Source of the DNA: CAMLHU01 sp049680185
Lineage (GTDB): Bacteria; Gemmatimonadota; Gemmatimonadetes; Gemmatimonadales; GWC2-71-9
Assembly: GCA_049680185.1 (NCBI GenBank)
Contig: JBAUHI010000076.1
Coordinates: 8,556 to 72,555, forward strand
DNA length: 64,000 nt
Direction: 5' to 3'
How positions within the stretch are numbered: the first letter of the stretch is position 1; the number at the start of each line of letters is the position of its first letter. The notes beneath the pieces were generated by a model. The model searched no databases. It saw only the letters and a list, made by a program, of their open reading frames with translations, and was not told the origin of the DNA. Shown piece after piece: positions 25,923-33,703 of this stretch. Made by a program: the position numbers and the translations under genes.

Positions 25923-26552
25923 GTGGCCCGGGGCAGCATCCGATCGACGGAACGGGCGGGGAGACCCCTGCCCGTTCCGTTCTTTCAGCGCCCCTCGGAC
26001 ATCGTTGCCCGGGAACTCATCGGCGCGATCCTCGAGGTGTGCACCGGCCGGACCATCGTCCGCGGGCGGATCGTCGAGACCGAGGCCTATCTGGGCGTCG
26101 ACGATCCGGCGTCGCACGCGTACGCCCATCGCCGCAACGCCGGCAACCTGTCGCTCTATGCCGCGCCGGGAACCTGGTATGTCTACCGGTCGTATGGCAT
26201 CCACTGGTGCGCCAATCTGATCGCTGGCGGTCGACCGATCGCCGCGGCAGTGCTGCTCCGCGCCCTCGAGCCATTGGATGGACTCGGCCTGATGCGGCGG
26301 CGGCGCGGGAGCGGCGTGCCGGACCGCGTCCTCGCGAACGGCCCCGGCAAGCTCTGCCAGGCGTTGGCGATCGATCGGCGGCTCGACGGTGTGCCGATGG
26401 GACGGTCGTGGGCACGGGTCATCGGCGGGGCAGGAGCGGACGAGGTCGTGGTCACCCCGCGGATCGGTATCACCAAGGCCGTCGACTGGCCGCTGCGATT
26501 CGTGGCCGCAGGGACCGTCTGGGCCTCACGGCCGACCGCCCGCCGGTCGTGA
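25923..26552 (+). CDS. mpg: DNA-3-methyladenine glycosylase (AAG/MPG family)
   Basis: The GTG start lies 8 nt after the NYN gene; the product has 209 residues, normal for bacterial AAG. Conserved segments are ARELIGAILE, RIVETEAYLGVDDPASHA (catalytic Glu and the DNA-intercalating region), MYVYRSYGIHWCAN-type core as VYRSYGIHWCANL, and NGPGKLCQAL. It excises alkylated purines such as 3-methyladenine in base-excision repair. Co-transcription with the NYN protein is likely from the spacing. Confidence 0.93.
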   Translation: MARGSIRSTERAGRPLPVPFFQRPSDIVARELIGAILEVCTGRTIVRGRIVETEAYLGVDDPASHAYAHRRNAGNLSLYAAPGTWYVYRSYGIHWCANLIAGGRPIAAAVLLRALEPLDGLGLMRRRRGSGVPDRVLANGPGKLCQALAIDRRLDGVPMGRSWARVIGGAGADEVVVTPRIGITKAVDWPLRFVAAGTVWASRPTARRS

Positions 26553-26592
26553 AGACCGGCGGGCGGTGGATGAAATCGATGGAGCGGCTGGG

Positions 26593-27294
26593 TCAGTAGC
26601 TGGCAGGTCCACCACTGCTGCGGGCCGACCCGAGGCTCAGCCGGATCCCGGCCATCACGCTGTACGACGGATCCTGGAACAGCGAACCGGTGTCGTACTC
26701 GGTGCTCTTGTTGGTCAGATTGGTGGTGATGGTATGCGCGGACGGCGCGGAGGTCACCTGCGCCTGCCCGAATGCCGATATGCCGGCGACCCGGAACTCG
26801 AGGCCGCCGATGGCGGTCAGGAATCCCTGCGTCCCAAGGCTCGCGATGACGTGGCCTCCAGGGGTATTGCCCGTGCTGTGCAGGATGCCGCCGCCCAGCC
26901 CGACGTACGGCTGGAGGATCGAATGGCGAACGGGGAAGAGCAGCACCGCGAACGTGTAGCGCCGGACCCCGGTGTAGACCACGTTGGTCGTGGACGATGT
27001 CGCGTTGTTGGCCGTGTCGACCACCACCGACCCGACGGTCCCGTTCTTGTTGGTCCCGAAGCTCTGGTCCACCGAGATCAGGAATCCGCTGCGCGCGCCG
27101 GTGACAAGGAAGTGCGCGCCAGCGGTTGCCATCAGGTCACGCTTGCCGGCAGCGGTACCGTCCTTGACGCTGATCAGGCCGCCCTGAGCGCCAAAGTACA
27201 GGGTGTACTCTTGAGACCCCTGGGCCCACGCGGGTGTCCCCACCACGGCGATGGCCAGAACCCCAAGCACGATCGAACGGCTCAGCATCCTCAT
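26593..27294 (-). CDS. Small outer-membrane beta-barrel protein
   Basis: ATG 27294 is preceded by a good Shine-Dalgarno (GGAGGAAG). The 233-residue protein has a signal peptide ending in PAWAQ (residues ~20-25). The mature part shows alternating hydrophobic strands: LYFGAQGGLISV, FLISVDQSFG, YTFAVLLFPV, LQPYVGLGGGIL and YSVMAGIRLSLG, as in OmpW/opacity-type 8-strand barrels. The last residue is Tyr. It would sit in the outer membrane. It is monocistronic and faces mpg tail to tail. Function is unknown. Confidence 0.72.
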   Translation of the reverse strand: MRMLSRSIVLGVLAIAVVGTPAWAQGSQEYTLYFGAQGGLISVKDGTAAGKRDLMATAGAHFLVTGARSGFLISVDQSFGTNKNGTVGSVVVDTANNATSSTTNVVYTGVRRYTFAVLLFPVRHSILQPYVGLGGGILHSTGNTPGGHVIASLGTQGFLTAIGGLEFRVAGISAFGQAQVTSAPSAHTITTNLTNKSTEYDTGSLFQDPSYSVMAGIRLSLGSARSSGGPASY

Positions 27295-27522
27295 CGGTCT
27301 TCCTCCGTGATGGTCCGGTCTCGGCGCCACCTGACGGTGCGTAAGTAGTTATGGGAGTGGCATTTCCGTGGCCGAATCCCCTTCGGCGACCCCGGGGGGA
27401 TACCCCCTACAATAGGAAGATACCTGGAAAAAAGCTAGCCCCAAAGCGCCAGGGGAGAGGTACCCTAGGCCGTTCGGGGATAAGCAGTTATCCGGCTGAA
27501 CTACCAAACTACTTGAGGTGCC
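27295..27522. other. Structured, lower-GC leader between kbl and the barrel gene
   Basis: Three compact hairpins lie in this 228-nt gap: GCCGAA/TTCGGC at 27371-27387, GGGGG/CCCCC with a 3-nt loop at 27395-27407, and GGATAA/TTATCC at 27478-27493. On the minus strand a GGGG-closed hairpin is followed by CTAGCTTTTTT near 27427-27437, which may act as the kbl terminator. The remainder would be the 5' leader of the barrel gene. A match to a known riboswitch class was not recognised. Confidence 0.4.
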
Positions 27523-28722
27523 TCAGATCAGCCCCAGTTTGCGGCCTGCCTTCCGGAAGGCCTCCAGGGCGCGGTCAAGATGCTCTCGGGTGTGCGCTGC
27601 CGAGACTTGGCAACGCACCCGGGCCTGTCCTTGCGGCACGACCGGGAATCCGAATCCGGTCACGAACACGCCGGCATCGAGCAGGGCCTCGCTCATCTGG
27701 ATCGCCTTGGCCGTTTCACCGAGGATCACGGGGATGATCGGCGTCTCGCCGGCGAGCGGCTTGAACCCGAGGGCCAGGAGTTGATCGCGGAAGTAGGTCG
27801 CGTTGGCGCGGAGCGTCTCGACCCGGGCCGGTTCGCGCTCCAGGACCTCGATGCTCCTGAGCGCACTCGCCGCGACCGTCGGCGGCAGCGCGTTGGAGAA
27901 GAGCTGCGGCCGGGCCCGTTGGGTGAGAAAGTCGCAGGCGGCCTCGCTCGCGGCGACGAACCCGCCGGCGGCCCCGCCCAGTGCCTTGCCGAGCGTGGAC
28001 GTGATGATCGGCACCTCGCCCAACAGTCCGAAATGCTCGGCGGTCCCGCGGCCGGTCCGCCCGAGGACGCCGGTCGCGTGCGAGTCGTCGAGCATCAGTA
28101 CCGCACCCCGCTTGCGGCACACCTCCAGGAGGTCGGGAAGCTTGCAGATGGCCCCTTCCATCGAAAAGACGCCGTCGCTGATCACCAGCTTGACCCGGCG
28201 GTCCGTGGCGGCGGCGAGCTTCTGATCGAGGTCGGAGAGGTCTCCGTGGGCGTAGACGCCGGTCTGGCACTTGGTGATCGCCTTGGCCAGCCGGATGCCG
28301 TCGATGATCGACGCGTGGTTGAGCTGGTCGGAGAGCACCAGGTCCTGCTCCGTGAGCAGCGTGCCGGGCACTGCTTCATTCGCATTCCAGCAGCTGACGA
28401 AGCTGAGCGATGCCGGCGTGTCGACCAACCGGGCGCAGGCGCGCTCGAGATCACGGTGGACGGTGAATGTCCCGCAGATGAATCGCACGGAGGCAGTGCC
28501 GGCCCCGAATCGGTCCAGTGCCTCGTGGCCCGCCCGGATCACCTCGGGATGATCGGAGAGCCCGAGATAGTTGTTGGACGACAGCACCACCACCTCGCCA
28601 TGCCCTTCCATCCGGACCACCGGTCCCTGGCGGCCCTCGAGGTAGTTGAGCCGCTTGTACACCCCATCCCGCTTGAACCCCTCGAGGTCGGAGTTGATGC
28701 GGTCGTCGAGGGTGCTGTTCAT
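27523..28722 (-). CDS. kbl: Glycine C-acetyltransferase (2-amino-3-ketobutyrate CoA ligase)
   Basis: The 399-residue PLP enzyme of the alpha-oxoamine synthase family has SSNNYLGLSDHP near the start, GTFTVHRDLE, LMLDDSHATG and the PLP-binding Lys in TSTLGKALGGAAGG. It converts 2-amino-3-ketobutyrate and CoA to glycine and acetyl-CoA. The start ATG overlaps the stop of tdh by 4 nt, giving the classic threonine degradation pair in which the unstable intermediate passes from Tdh to Kbl. Confidence 0.95.
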   Translation of the reverse strand: MNSTLDDRINSDLEGFKRDGVYKRLNYLEGRQGPVVRMEGHGEVVVLSSNNYLGLSDHPEVIRAGHEALDRFGAGTASVRFICGTFTVHRDLERACARLVDTPASLSFVSCWNANEAVPGTLLTEQDLVLSDQLNHASIIDGIRLAKAITKCQTGVYAHGDLSDLDQKLAAATDRRVKLVISDGVFSMEGAICKLPDLLEVCRKRGAVLMLDDSHATGVLGRTGRGTAEHFGLLGEVPIITSTLGKALGGAAGGFVAASEAACDFLTQRARPQLFSNALPPTVAASALRSIEVLEREPARVETLRANATYFRDQLLALGFKPLAGETPIIPVILGETAKAIQMSEALLDAGVFVTGFGFPVVPQGQARVRCQVSAAHTREHLDRALEAFRKAGRKLGLI

Positions 28723-29759
28723 CGCGCGATCTCCAGGATGACCTTGCCCGCTTGTCCGTTCTTGATGAGCCCGATGGCCTCGGCGATACCCTCCATCGGG
28801 AAGCGGTGGGTCACAACGGGTCGAGGGTCGAACTTGCCGCTCTGGAGCAGCGTGAACATCTGCTGCCACGTCTGGTACATCTTCCGTCCGGTGACGCCAT
28901 AGAGCGTCAGTCCCTTGAAGATGATGTCGCGGGCAAAGTCGACTTCGGTGGTCTTCGCTGGCGTGCCCAGGAAGTTGATCCGGCCGCCGGGACGGATCGA
29001 TGCGAACGCCTGTTGGTGGCCGGCCGGGTGCCCGCTCATCTCGCAGACGAGGTCGGCGCCACCAGTGCCGGAGAGCTCGCGCACCCGTGCCGGGACGTCG
29101 TCCGTGGCAGGGTCAAGGGTCACGTCCGCTCCCATGGTCTTGGCCAGCGCGCGCCGCACCGGATTGAAGTCGCTCGCAATGACGACCGACGCGCCGGCGG
29201 CCCTGGCGACCCCGACCGCGAAGCAGCCGATCGGTCCGCAGCCGAGCACGAAGACCGAGCTTCCCGCGACCATCCCCTCGAGTGCGGTGTGGACGGCGTT
29301 GCCGATGGGGTCCATGATGGCGCCGATCTCGGTGGGGATCCCGTCGAGCTTCATCACGTTCGACGCCGGCATCGCGATGTACTCGGCGAACGCGCCGTCC
29401 CGATCGACGCCGATGATCTGGGTGCGCTCGCAGACGTGATACTGGTTGAAGCGGCAGGGCCGGCAATGTCCGCACACGATGTGGCCCTCGGCAGTGACCA
29501 GGTCACCCACCGCCAGGAGGCCGGCCGCGCGGGCCTCGCTGCCCATCTCCGTCACCGTGCCGGCGAACTCGTGGCCGATCACCACCGGGGGCTTGAGCCG
29601 ACGCGATGCCCACGAATCCCATTCCCATATATGCAGGTCGGTGCCGCACACACCGGCATGCGCGACCTTGATCAGGACGTCCGCGGTACCGATCCGGGGG
29701 ACCGGCACGTCCTTCACGACCATCCCGGGCCCGGCGGACTCCTTGACGAGCGCTCGCAT
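28719..29759 (-). CDS. tdh: L-threonine 3-dehydrogenase
   Basis: The 346-residue zinc-dependent medium-chain dehydrogenase has catalytic zinc ligands in CGTDLHIWEWD and GHEFAGTV, the four-Cys structural zinc loop (CGHCRPCRFNQYHVCE), and the NAD-binding GCGPIGCFAVGVA glycine motif near residue 175. It oxidises L-threonine to 2-amino-3-ketobutyrate with NAD. It is followed by kbl with a 4-nt overlap. Upstream is a strong terminator that separates it from a 55-aa gene. Confidence 0.95.
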   Translation of the reverse strand: MRALVKESAGPGMVVKDVPVPRIGTADVLIKVAHAGVCGTDLHIWEWDSWASRRLKPPVVIGHEFAGTVTEMGSEARAAGLLAVGDLVTAEGHIVCGHCRPCRFNQYHVCERTQIIGVDRDGAFAEYIAMPASNVMKLDGIPTEIGAIMDPIGNAVHTALEGMVAGSSVFVLGCGPIGCFAVGVARAAGASVVIASDFNPVRRALAKTMGADVTLDPATDDVPARVRELSGTGGADLVCEMSGHPAGHQQAFASIRPGGRINFLGTPAKTTEVDFARDIIFKGLTLYGVTGRKMYQTWQQMFTLLQSGKFDPRPVVTHRFPMEGIAEAIGLIKNGQAGKVILEIAR

Positions 29760-29791
29760 CGCGATTCCAGTGAAGTGGACCGGCGGGAATA

Positions 29792-29828
29792 TAGAACGAA
29801 AGACCCCCGAGCGGACTGCTCGGGGGTC
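29792..29828 (-). terminator. Intrinsic terminator after the 55-aa gene
   Basis: GACCCCCGAGC at 29802-29812, a 5-nt loop, and GCTCGGGGGTC at 29818-29828 form an 11-bp stem. On the minus strand it is followed by TTTCGTTCT. This is the clearest rho-independent terminator in the window and would end transcription of the small gene before tdh. Confidence 0.8.
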
Positions 29829-29849
29829 GCGATACGTCAGGTCGTCAGA

Positions 29850-30017
29850 TCAGGCGGCGTGATCGACCGGCATCTGCTCGTGCCAGTGTTCGGTCGTCTC
29901 ATCTTCGTCGGCAGCCCACATGTAGGCCCAGATCGCGGCCGGCTTGCGGCGCTCTCCACCGTCGTGGATGATGATCCCGATCGGTTCCTGCTCGGCGGCG
30001 ATGGCAGCGGCGTTCAC
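29850..30017 (-). CDS. Small conserved-looking protein, 55 aa, unknown function
   Basis: GTG at 30015-30017 has GAGG 8 nt upstream. The product is acidic and aromatic: PIGIIIHDGGERRKPA, then WAYMWAADEDETTEHWHEQ, with a His-rich C-terminus and no membrane segment or signal peptide. Third codon positions follow the genome's G/C preference. It has its own candidate promoter (30090-30095) and a strong terminator (29792-29828), so it is a stand-alone transcription unit. The family is not recognised. Confidence 0.65.
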   Translation of the reverse strand: MNAAAIAAEQEPIGIIIHDGGERRKPAAIWAYMWAADEDETTEHWHEQMPVDHAA

Positions 30018-30089
30018 GATGATACCCTCGATGGATGATGGACCTCGCCCTTCCTACTGCAGGGCCCATGCCATTAAGGATACCGTGCT

Positions 30090-30108
30090 AAGCTATTGCA
30101 GCTATTGC
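30090..30108 (-). promoter_or_regulatory. Candidate promoter of the 55-aa gene with 9-bp direct repeat
   Basis: On the minus strand TAGCTT occupies 30095-30090, identical to other predicted -10 elements here. The forward sequence AGCTATTGC occurs twice in tandem at 30091-30099 and 30100-30108, so the repeat overlaps and lies just upstream of the -10. It could be a regulator site. The -35 at normal spacing is poor. Confidence 0.35.
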
Positions 30109-30110
30109 AC

Positions 30111-30965
30111 TTAATCGCGCGCATCGAGCATGGTGTGTTGGAGTGACTCAGACACATCAGAGTCGTTCTGACACAGAGGAGGGAGGAGGATGGCGCTTCC
30201 TTCCACACTTGGAGAATGCCGCCACCCCGGGTACCAGGACCGGAGTTCCGAGATCCGTCCGCTCGGACCGAGGAGCACGTGCGCCCCGATCTCGGCGATG
30301 CGATCCTGCAGCGCCACGACGAATGACCGCAGGTCGGTCTCGCCCAGCGCACCCACTTCGCCGGCATCGAGCACCACGATCTGGGTGGGACGTTCCGCCG
30401 GCGGGAGCCACGGCCGCCCCACCTGGACCACGAACGCCTCGAGTGCTCCCGCGAGCGACTCGTCGACGGCCAGGCGCTCCACCCGTTCCACCACTGGCAG
30501 CGAGCCGGCGAGAAAGGTGACCTCGACGTCGTGGGCGGCGAGCAGGGGCGCCAGCGCCTCGGTGCCGGACCCGATCAGGAGCGCGTGGTCCGCCGGCTCG
30601 CAGCGGGAAAGGAGCGTCGCCACCGGGTGGGTATCCGCGACGCCCCAGTACGCCGGCTCACGCTGCGCGGCCGCGCGTTTCCCGTAGCGTTGCTTCCACG
30701 TCTTGAAGGTCGGCAGCTTCAGACGCTTACTGATGAGCCGGTCGACACAGTCGAGCATCATCACTTCGGTGAGGAAGAGCTGGCCCTCGGTGCTGGCACC
30801 CTGGACCGCGAGCGCCTCCTCCGCGAGCCGCATCAGGTCCTGGCGGGAGCGGGAGTTCTTGTATGCCTCGATCCGGTGCACCAGGAATTCCTGGTAGCGC
30901 TGCTGTGGGGACGCCGTGGCCCGGCGCCGTCCCCGTCGGCGCACCAACTGGGCCTCGGTCAGCAT
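30111..30965 (-). CDS. Hypothetical protein, 284 aa
   Basis: The ATG at 30965 overlaps the end of the CDF gene by 7 nt. The first third is helical and basic (QQRYQEFLVHRIEAYKNSR, LMRLAEEALAVQG). The middle has LPTFKTWKQRYGKR. The C-terminal half shows Rossmann-like alternation: DHALLIGSGTEALAPLL, VEVTFLAGSLPVVERVERL, TQIVVLDAGEVGAL, and IAEIGAHVLLGPSG. The last part resembles a degenerate SAM-methyltransferase fold but lacks a clear GxGxG. I do not recognise the family. Coupling to the CDF exporter implies co-expression. Confidence 0.7.
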   Translation of the reverse strand: MLTEAQLVRRRGRRRATASPQQRYQEFLVHRIEAYKNSRSRQDLMRLAEEALAVQGASTEGQLFLTEVMMLDCVDRLISKRLKLPTFKTWKQRYGKRAAAQREPAYWGVADTHPVATLLSRCEPADHALLIGSGTEALAPLLAAHDVEVTFLAGSLPVVERVERLAVDESLAGALEAFVVQVGRPWLPPAERPTQIVVLDAGEVGALGETDLRSFVVALQDRIAEIGAHVLLGPSGRISELRSWYPGWRHSPSVEGSAILLPPLCQNDSDVSESLQHTMLDARD

Positions 30966-31834
30966 GGTTCGACGTGCACGAGGACGTGCTGCAAGGGGAA
31001 TTCCGCGCCGAGCGCCGCCTCGACCGCGTCGGCGATGCGGTGGCCGGCGTCGACCGACGCGGCGCCTTCGACGGCGATGGTCACCTCGGCAAAGTGCAGC
31101 TCGGACGCCGTGCGCGAGCGGATCCCGTAGGCGCGCTGAACACCGGGCACGGCCTCGGCGACACGGCGGAGGTCGCCCTCGGGGAACGCCGCCTGATCGA
31201 GGAGGGTGGGCATCGAACGCTTCACGATCTCGTAGCCGACGTGCGCGACCAGTCCGGCCACGACCACGGCCAGGAGCGGGTCGGCCCACATGTATCCGGC
31301 GCGCGCGAGCAGCAGGCCGCCGATGACCGCCAGGGTGATCCAGACGTCAGAACGGGTGTGCTCCGCATCCGCCAGGAGGATCTCGCTGCCGAGCCGCACG
31401 GCCGCACGCCGCTCGTACCATGCGACCCAGATGTTCACGCCCAGCGTCATCGTCAGGAGACCACCCTCCAGGGGGCCGAATGCGATCGGGTGACCACCCT
31501 GTGCCAGATGGACCGCGGCCCCTCGGAGCAGCTCGAAGATGGTCACGGAGAGGAACACCACGATGCTCAAGGCCCCGAGCGTCTCGAACTTGGCGTGGCC
31601 GTAGGGATGGTCGGCGTCGGGCCCGCGGGACGCAAAGTGTGTGATGGCAAGTCCGAAGACGTTGTTCATCACATCGACCGACGAGTGGAGCACATCCCCG
31701 AAGACGGCGAGGGACCCGGTGGCGATCCCGACCCCGATCTTGATGGCGACGACCAGCAGGTTGGCCCAGAGCAGGGCGCCAAGGACCTGGCGCACCTGCC
31801 GGTCGCGGTCCACGGCCGGGCTGTTCGGGGGCAT
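30959..31834 (-). CDS. Cation diffusion facilitator (CDF) metal exporter
   Basis: The 291-residue protein has six predicted membrane helices and the paired metal-binding motifs of CDF proteins: DVLHSSVDVMNN in helix 2 (H-x3-D) and ADAEHTRSDVW in helix 5 (H-x3-D). HPYGHAKFETL lies in the helix 2-3 loop. The C-terminal ~80 residues form the cytoplasmic ferredoxin-like dimerisation domain (HFAEVTIAVEG). HD/HD-type sites commonly bind zinc, cobalt or iron. It would export divalent metal in exchange for protons at the inner membrane. Confidence 0.93.
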   Translation of the reverse strand: MPPNSPAVDRDRQVRQVLGALLWANLLVVAIKIGVGIATGSLAVFGDVLHSSVDVMNNVFGLAITHFASRGPDADHPYGHAKFETLGALSIVVFLSVTIFELLRGAAVHLAQGGHPIAFGPLEGGLLTMTLGVNIWVAWYERRAAVRLGSEILLADAEHTRSDVWITLAVIGGLLLARAGYMWADPLLAVVVAGLVAHVGYEIVKRSMPTLLDQAAFPEGDLRRVAEAVPGVQRAYGIRSRTASELHFAEVTIAVEGAASVDAGHRIADAVEAALGAEFPLQHVLVHVEPC

Positions 31835-31879
31835 CCTGTAAGCTCGTTACGAATGGTGGGCACGGTCAATAGAGGCGGG

Positions 31880-33058
31880 TCAATCGGCGCGCAGCGCCAC
31901 CCCCTTGAGGTACCCCGTTTCCGGGATGGTCACGACCTCGGGGTGGTCGATATCCTGGCCCAGGTGCCGCAGCAGCGTGAGCCGGCGTCCGCTATCCGCC
32001 GCTGCCGCGCCGATCATCTCGACGAAGTCGGCTCGGCGGAGGTGGAACGAACACGATGCCGTCACCAGCACTCCGCCGGGGGCCAGTATCCGCATAGCCC
32101 GGAGGTTGATCTCGTGGTACCCGCGGAGGGCTCCGGGGAGCGCGGCCTTCGACTTGGCAAAGGCGGGAGGATCGACCACCACGAGGTCGAAACGGCGCCG
32201 GGTCCGTTCGTAGCCACGCAGCAGCTCGAAGGCGTCCCCCTCGGTCCACTCGATGTTCTGGTACCCGTTGAGTGTGGCGTTCTCCGCGCCCCGCGCGAGG
32301 GCCTCGCCGCTCGAGTCGATCGCCGTGACCCGCGCGGCCCGGCGGGCCAGGTGCAAGGCGAACGACCCGTGATAGCTGAAGCAGTCCAGCGCTTCGCCAC
32401 CGGTCCGGAGGAGCTCCTTCGCAATGACGCGATTGGCGCGCTGGTCGAGGAAGGCGCCGGTCTTCTGGCCGGTCCACGGCGCCGCCAGGAAGCGGACCCC
32501 CGCCTCCACGACTTCGATCGGATCCGGCACTGCACCGTGCACCAGCTCGACCTGTTCCTTGAGACCCTCGTGCCGGCGCACCCCGGCGTCGTTACGAAGG
32601 AGGACCCCTTCCGCGCCGGTCACCTCGACGATCGCCGCGATCACGTCGTCCCGCATCGTCTCCAGCCCGGCCGAGAGGAGCTGGGCCACCACCCAGCGGT
32701 CGTAGCGGTCGACGATGAGGCTCGGCAGGCCGTCGCCCTCGCCGTGGACCACCCGGTATGCGGTGGAGTCGATGCCGGCGCGCCGCACGAACGCGGCTCC
32801 GATCCGGGCCGCCCACCAAGCGCGGTCGAGCGGCCGTTCGGTCGCTTCGATCAATCGAAGGCGGATCTCGGAACGGGGCGAATAGAGCGCCTGCCCCAGG
32901 AACTTGCCGCGCCGGTCGCGGACCGAGACGACCCCGGCCCCGGCACTTGGCTCGCCCAGCACATCGCTGCGATAGATCCACGGATGGCCGCCGGCCCAGC
33001 GGGCCGCCCCCTTGGCGCTCACCACCGCGGCCGGTCGGTCACTCCGCCGGACGGTCAT
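31880..33058 (-). CDS. rlmI: 23S rRNA m5C methyltransferase RlmI-like (PUA + SAM methyltransferase)
   Basis: The 392-residue protein begins with a PUA RNA-binding domain (residues 8-80, AARWAGGHPWIYRSD). An RlmI-type central segment (GQKTGAFLDQRANR) and a Rossmann SAM domain follow: ALDCFSYHGSFALH, VTAIDSSGEAL, FDLVVVDPPAFAKSK and VTASCSFHL with a Cys close to the family's catalytic position. It is expected to methylate a cytosine in 23S rRNA (C1962 in E. coli). It is divergent from thiE with only 15 nt between the starts. Confidence 0.9.
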   Translation of the reverse strand: MTVRRSDRPAAVVSAKGAARWAGGHPWIYRSDVLGEPSAGAGVVSVRDRRGKFLGQALYSPRSEIRLRLIEATERPLDRAWWAARIGAAFVRRAGIDSTAYRVVHGEGDGLPSLIVDRYDRWVVAQLLSAGLETMRDDVIAAIVEVTGAEGVLLRNDAGVRRHEGLKEQVELVHGAVPDPIEVVEAGVRFLAAPWTGQKTGAFLDQRANRVIAKELLRTGGEALDCFSYHGSFALHLARRAARVTAIDSSGEALARGAENATLNGYQNIEWTEGDAFELLRGYERTRRRFDLVVVDPPAFAKSKAALPGALRGYHEINLRAMRILAPGGVLVTASCSFHLRRADFVEMIGAAAADSGRRLTLLRHLGQDIDHPEVVTIPETGYLKGVALRAD

Positions 33059-33062
33059 TGCA

Positions 33063-33068
33063 TAGCTT
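33063..33068 (+). promoter_or_regulatory. Candidate thiE -10 TAGCTT next to the start codon
   Basis: TAGCTT ends 5 nt before the thiE ATG at 33074. No good -35 is visible, since the upstream sequence is the start of rlmI on the other strand. If real, thiE mRNA would be leaderless. Confidence 0.35.
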
Positions 33069-33073
33069 TCAGC

Positions 33074-33703
33074 ATGGACAGCAATCTAGCCCGGCCGCTT
33101 CGGCTCCTCCTCATTGCCGACCACGAATTGTTCCGAGGGCGTGATCCGTTGCTGCTCTGCCGCGAGGCGGTCGAGGGCGGGGTCACGGCGGTACAACTTC
33201 GCTGGAAGGGCGGGACACCGCGGGAACAGGTGGAGCTGGCGCGCCGGCTGGTGGCGGGGCTGGTGGTACCGGTCTTCGTCAACGACCGGCCCGACGTGGC
33301 GCTCGCGGCGGGGTGTGCCGGAGTCCACCTTGGCGCGGACGACCTGCCGCTCACCCTCGCGCGCCGGATCGCACCATCGGGGTTCGTGCTCGGGGTGAGC
33401 GTGGGGAGCGACACCGAGGCCGATGGCGCGAACGGTGCCTCGTACGCGGGTGTCGGGCCATGGCGGACGACCCGGACCAAGCTCGATGCCGGTGCGGCGC
33501 TGGGCGCCACTGCGGCCGCACGGCTGATCGCGCGGATCCGACCGGTCCCGGCCCTCGTGATCGGCGGCGTTCGTCCGGAGGATGTTCCGGGCATCGTCGC
33601 CGCAGGTGGGGTCGGTGCGGCGGTCGGTGCAGGGATCCTGGGTCAGCCGGATGTCCGCCGAGCGGCAGCGGCGTATCGGGAAGCGGAGCGCGGGATCGTC
33701 TAG
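33074..33703 (+). CDS. thiE: Thiamine-phosphate synthase (ThiE/TenI family)
   Basis: ATG 33074 gives a 209-residue TIM-barrel protein with LLIADHELF, GGVTAVQLRWKGG, VFVNDRPDVALAAGCAGVHLG, FVLGVSVGSDTEA, VGPWRTTRTK (pyrophosphate-binding) and PALVIGGVRPEDVP. These are the ThiE/TenI landmarks for joining HMP-PP and thiazole phosphate. The usual acidic residue after QLR is Trp-Lys here, so a TenI-like thiazole tautomerase or altered activity cannot be excluded. No other thi gene is in the window. Its stop overlaps mltG by 4 nt tail to tail. Confidence 0.82.
   Translation: MDSNLARPLRLLLIADHELFRGRDPLLLCREAVEGGVTAVQLRWKGGTPREQVELARRLVAGLVVPVFVNDRPDVALAAGCAGVHLGADDLPLTLARRIAPSGFVLGVSVGSDTEADGANGASYAGVGPWRTTRTKLDAGAALGATAAARLIARIRPVPALVIGGVRPEDVPGIVAAGGVGAAVGAGILGQPDVRRAAAAYREAERGIV

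Noticed and set aside
27450..27500. tRNA-like D-arm (GTTCAGCC...) on the minus strand before the barrel gene
   Set aside because: The anticodon and T arms and the acceptor pairing could not be built.
30863..33073. A very long plus-strand frame running through the CDF and rlmI region into thiE
   Set aside because: It is antisense to two clear genes on the minus strand; only the last 209 codons from ATG 33074 encode a recognisable protein (ThiE).
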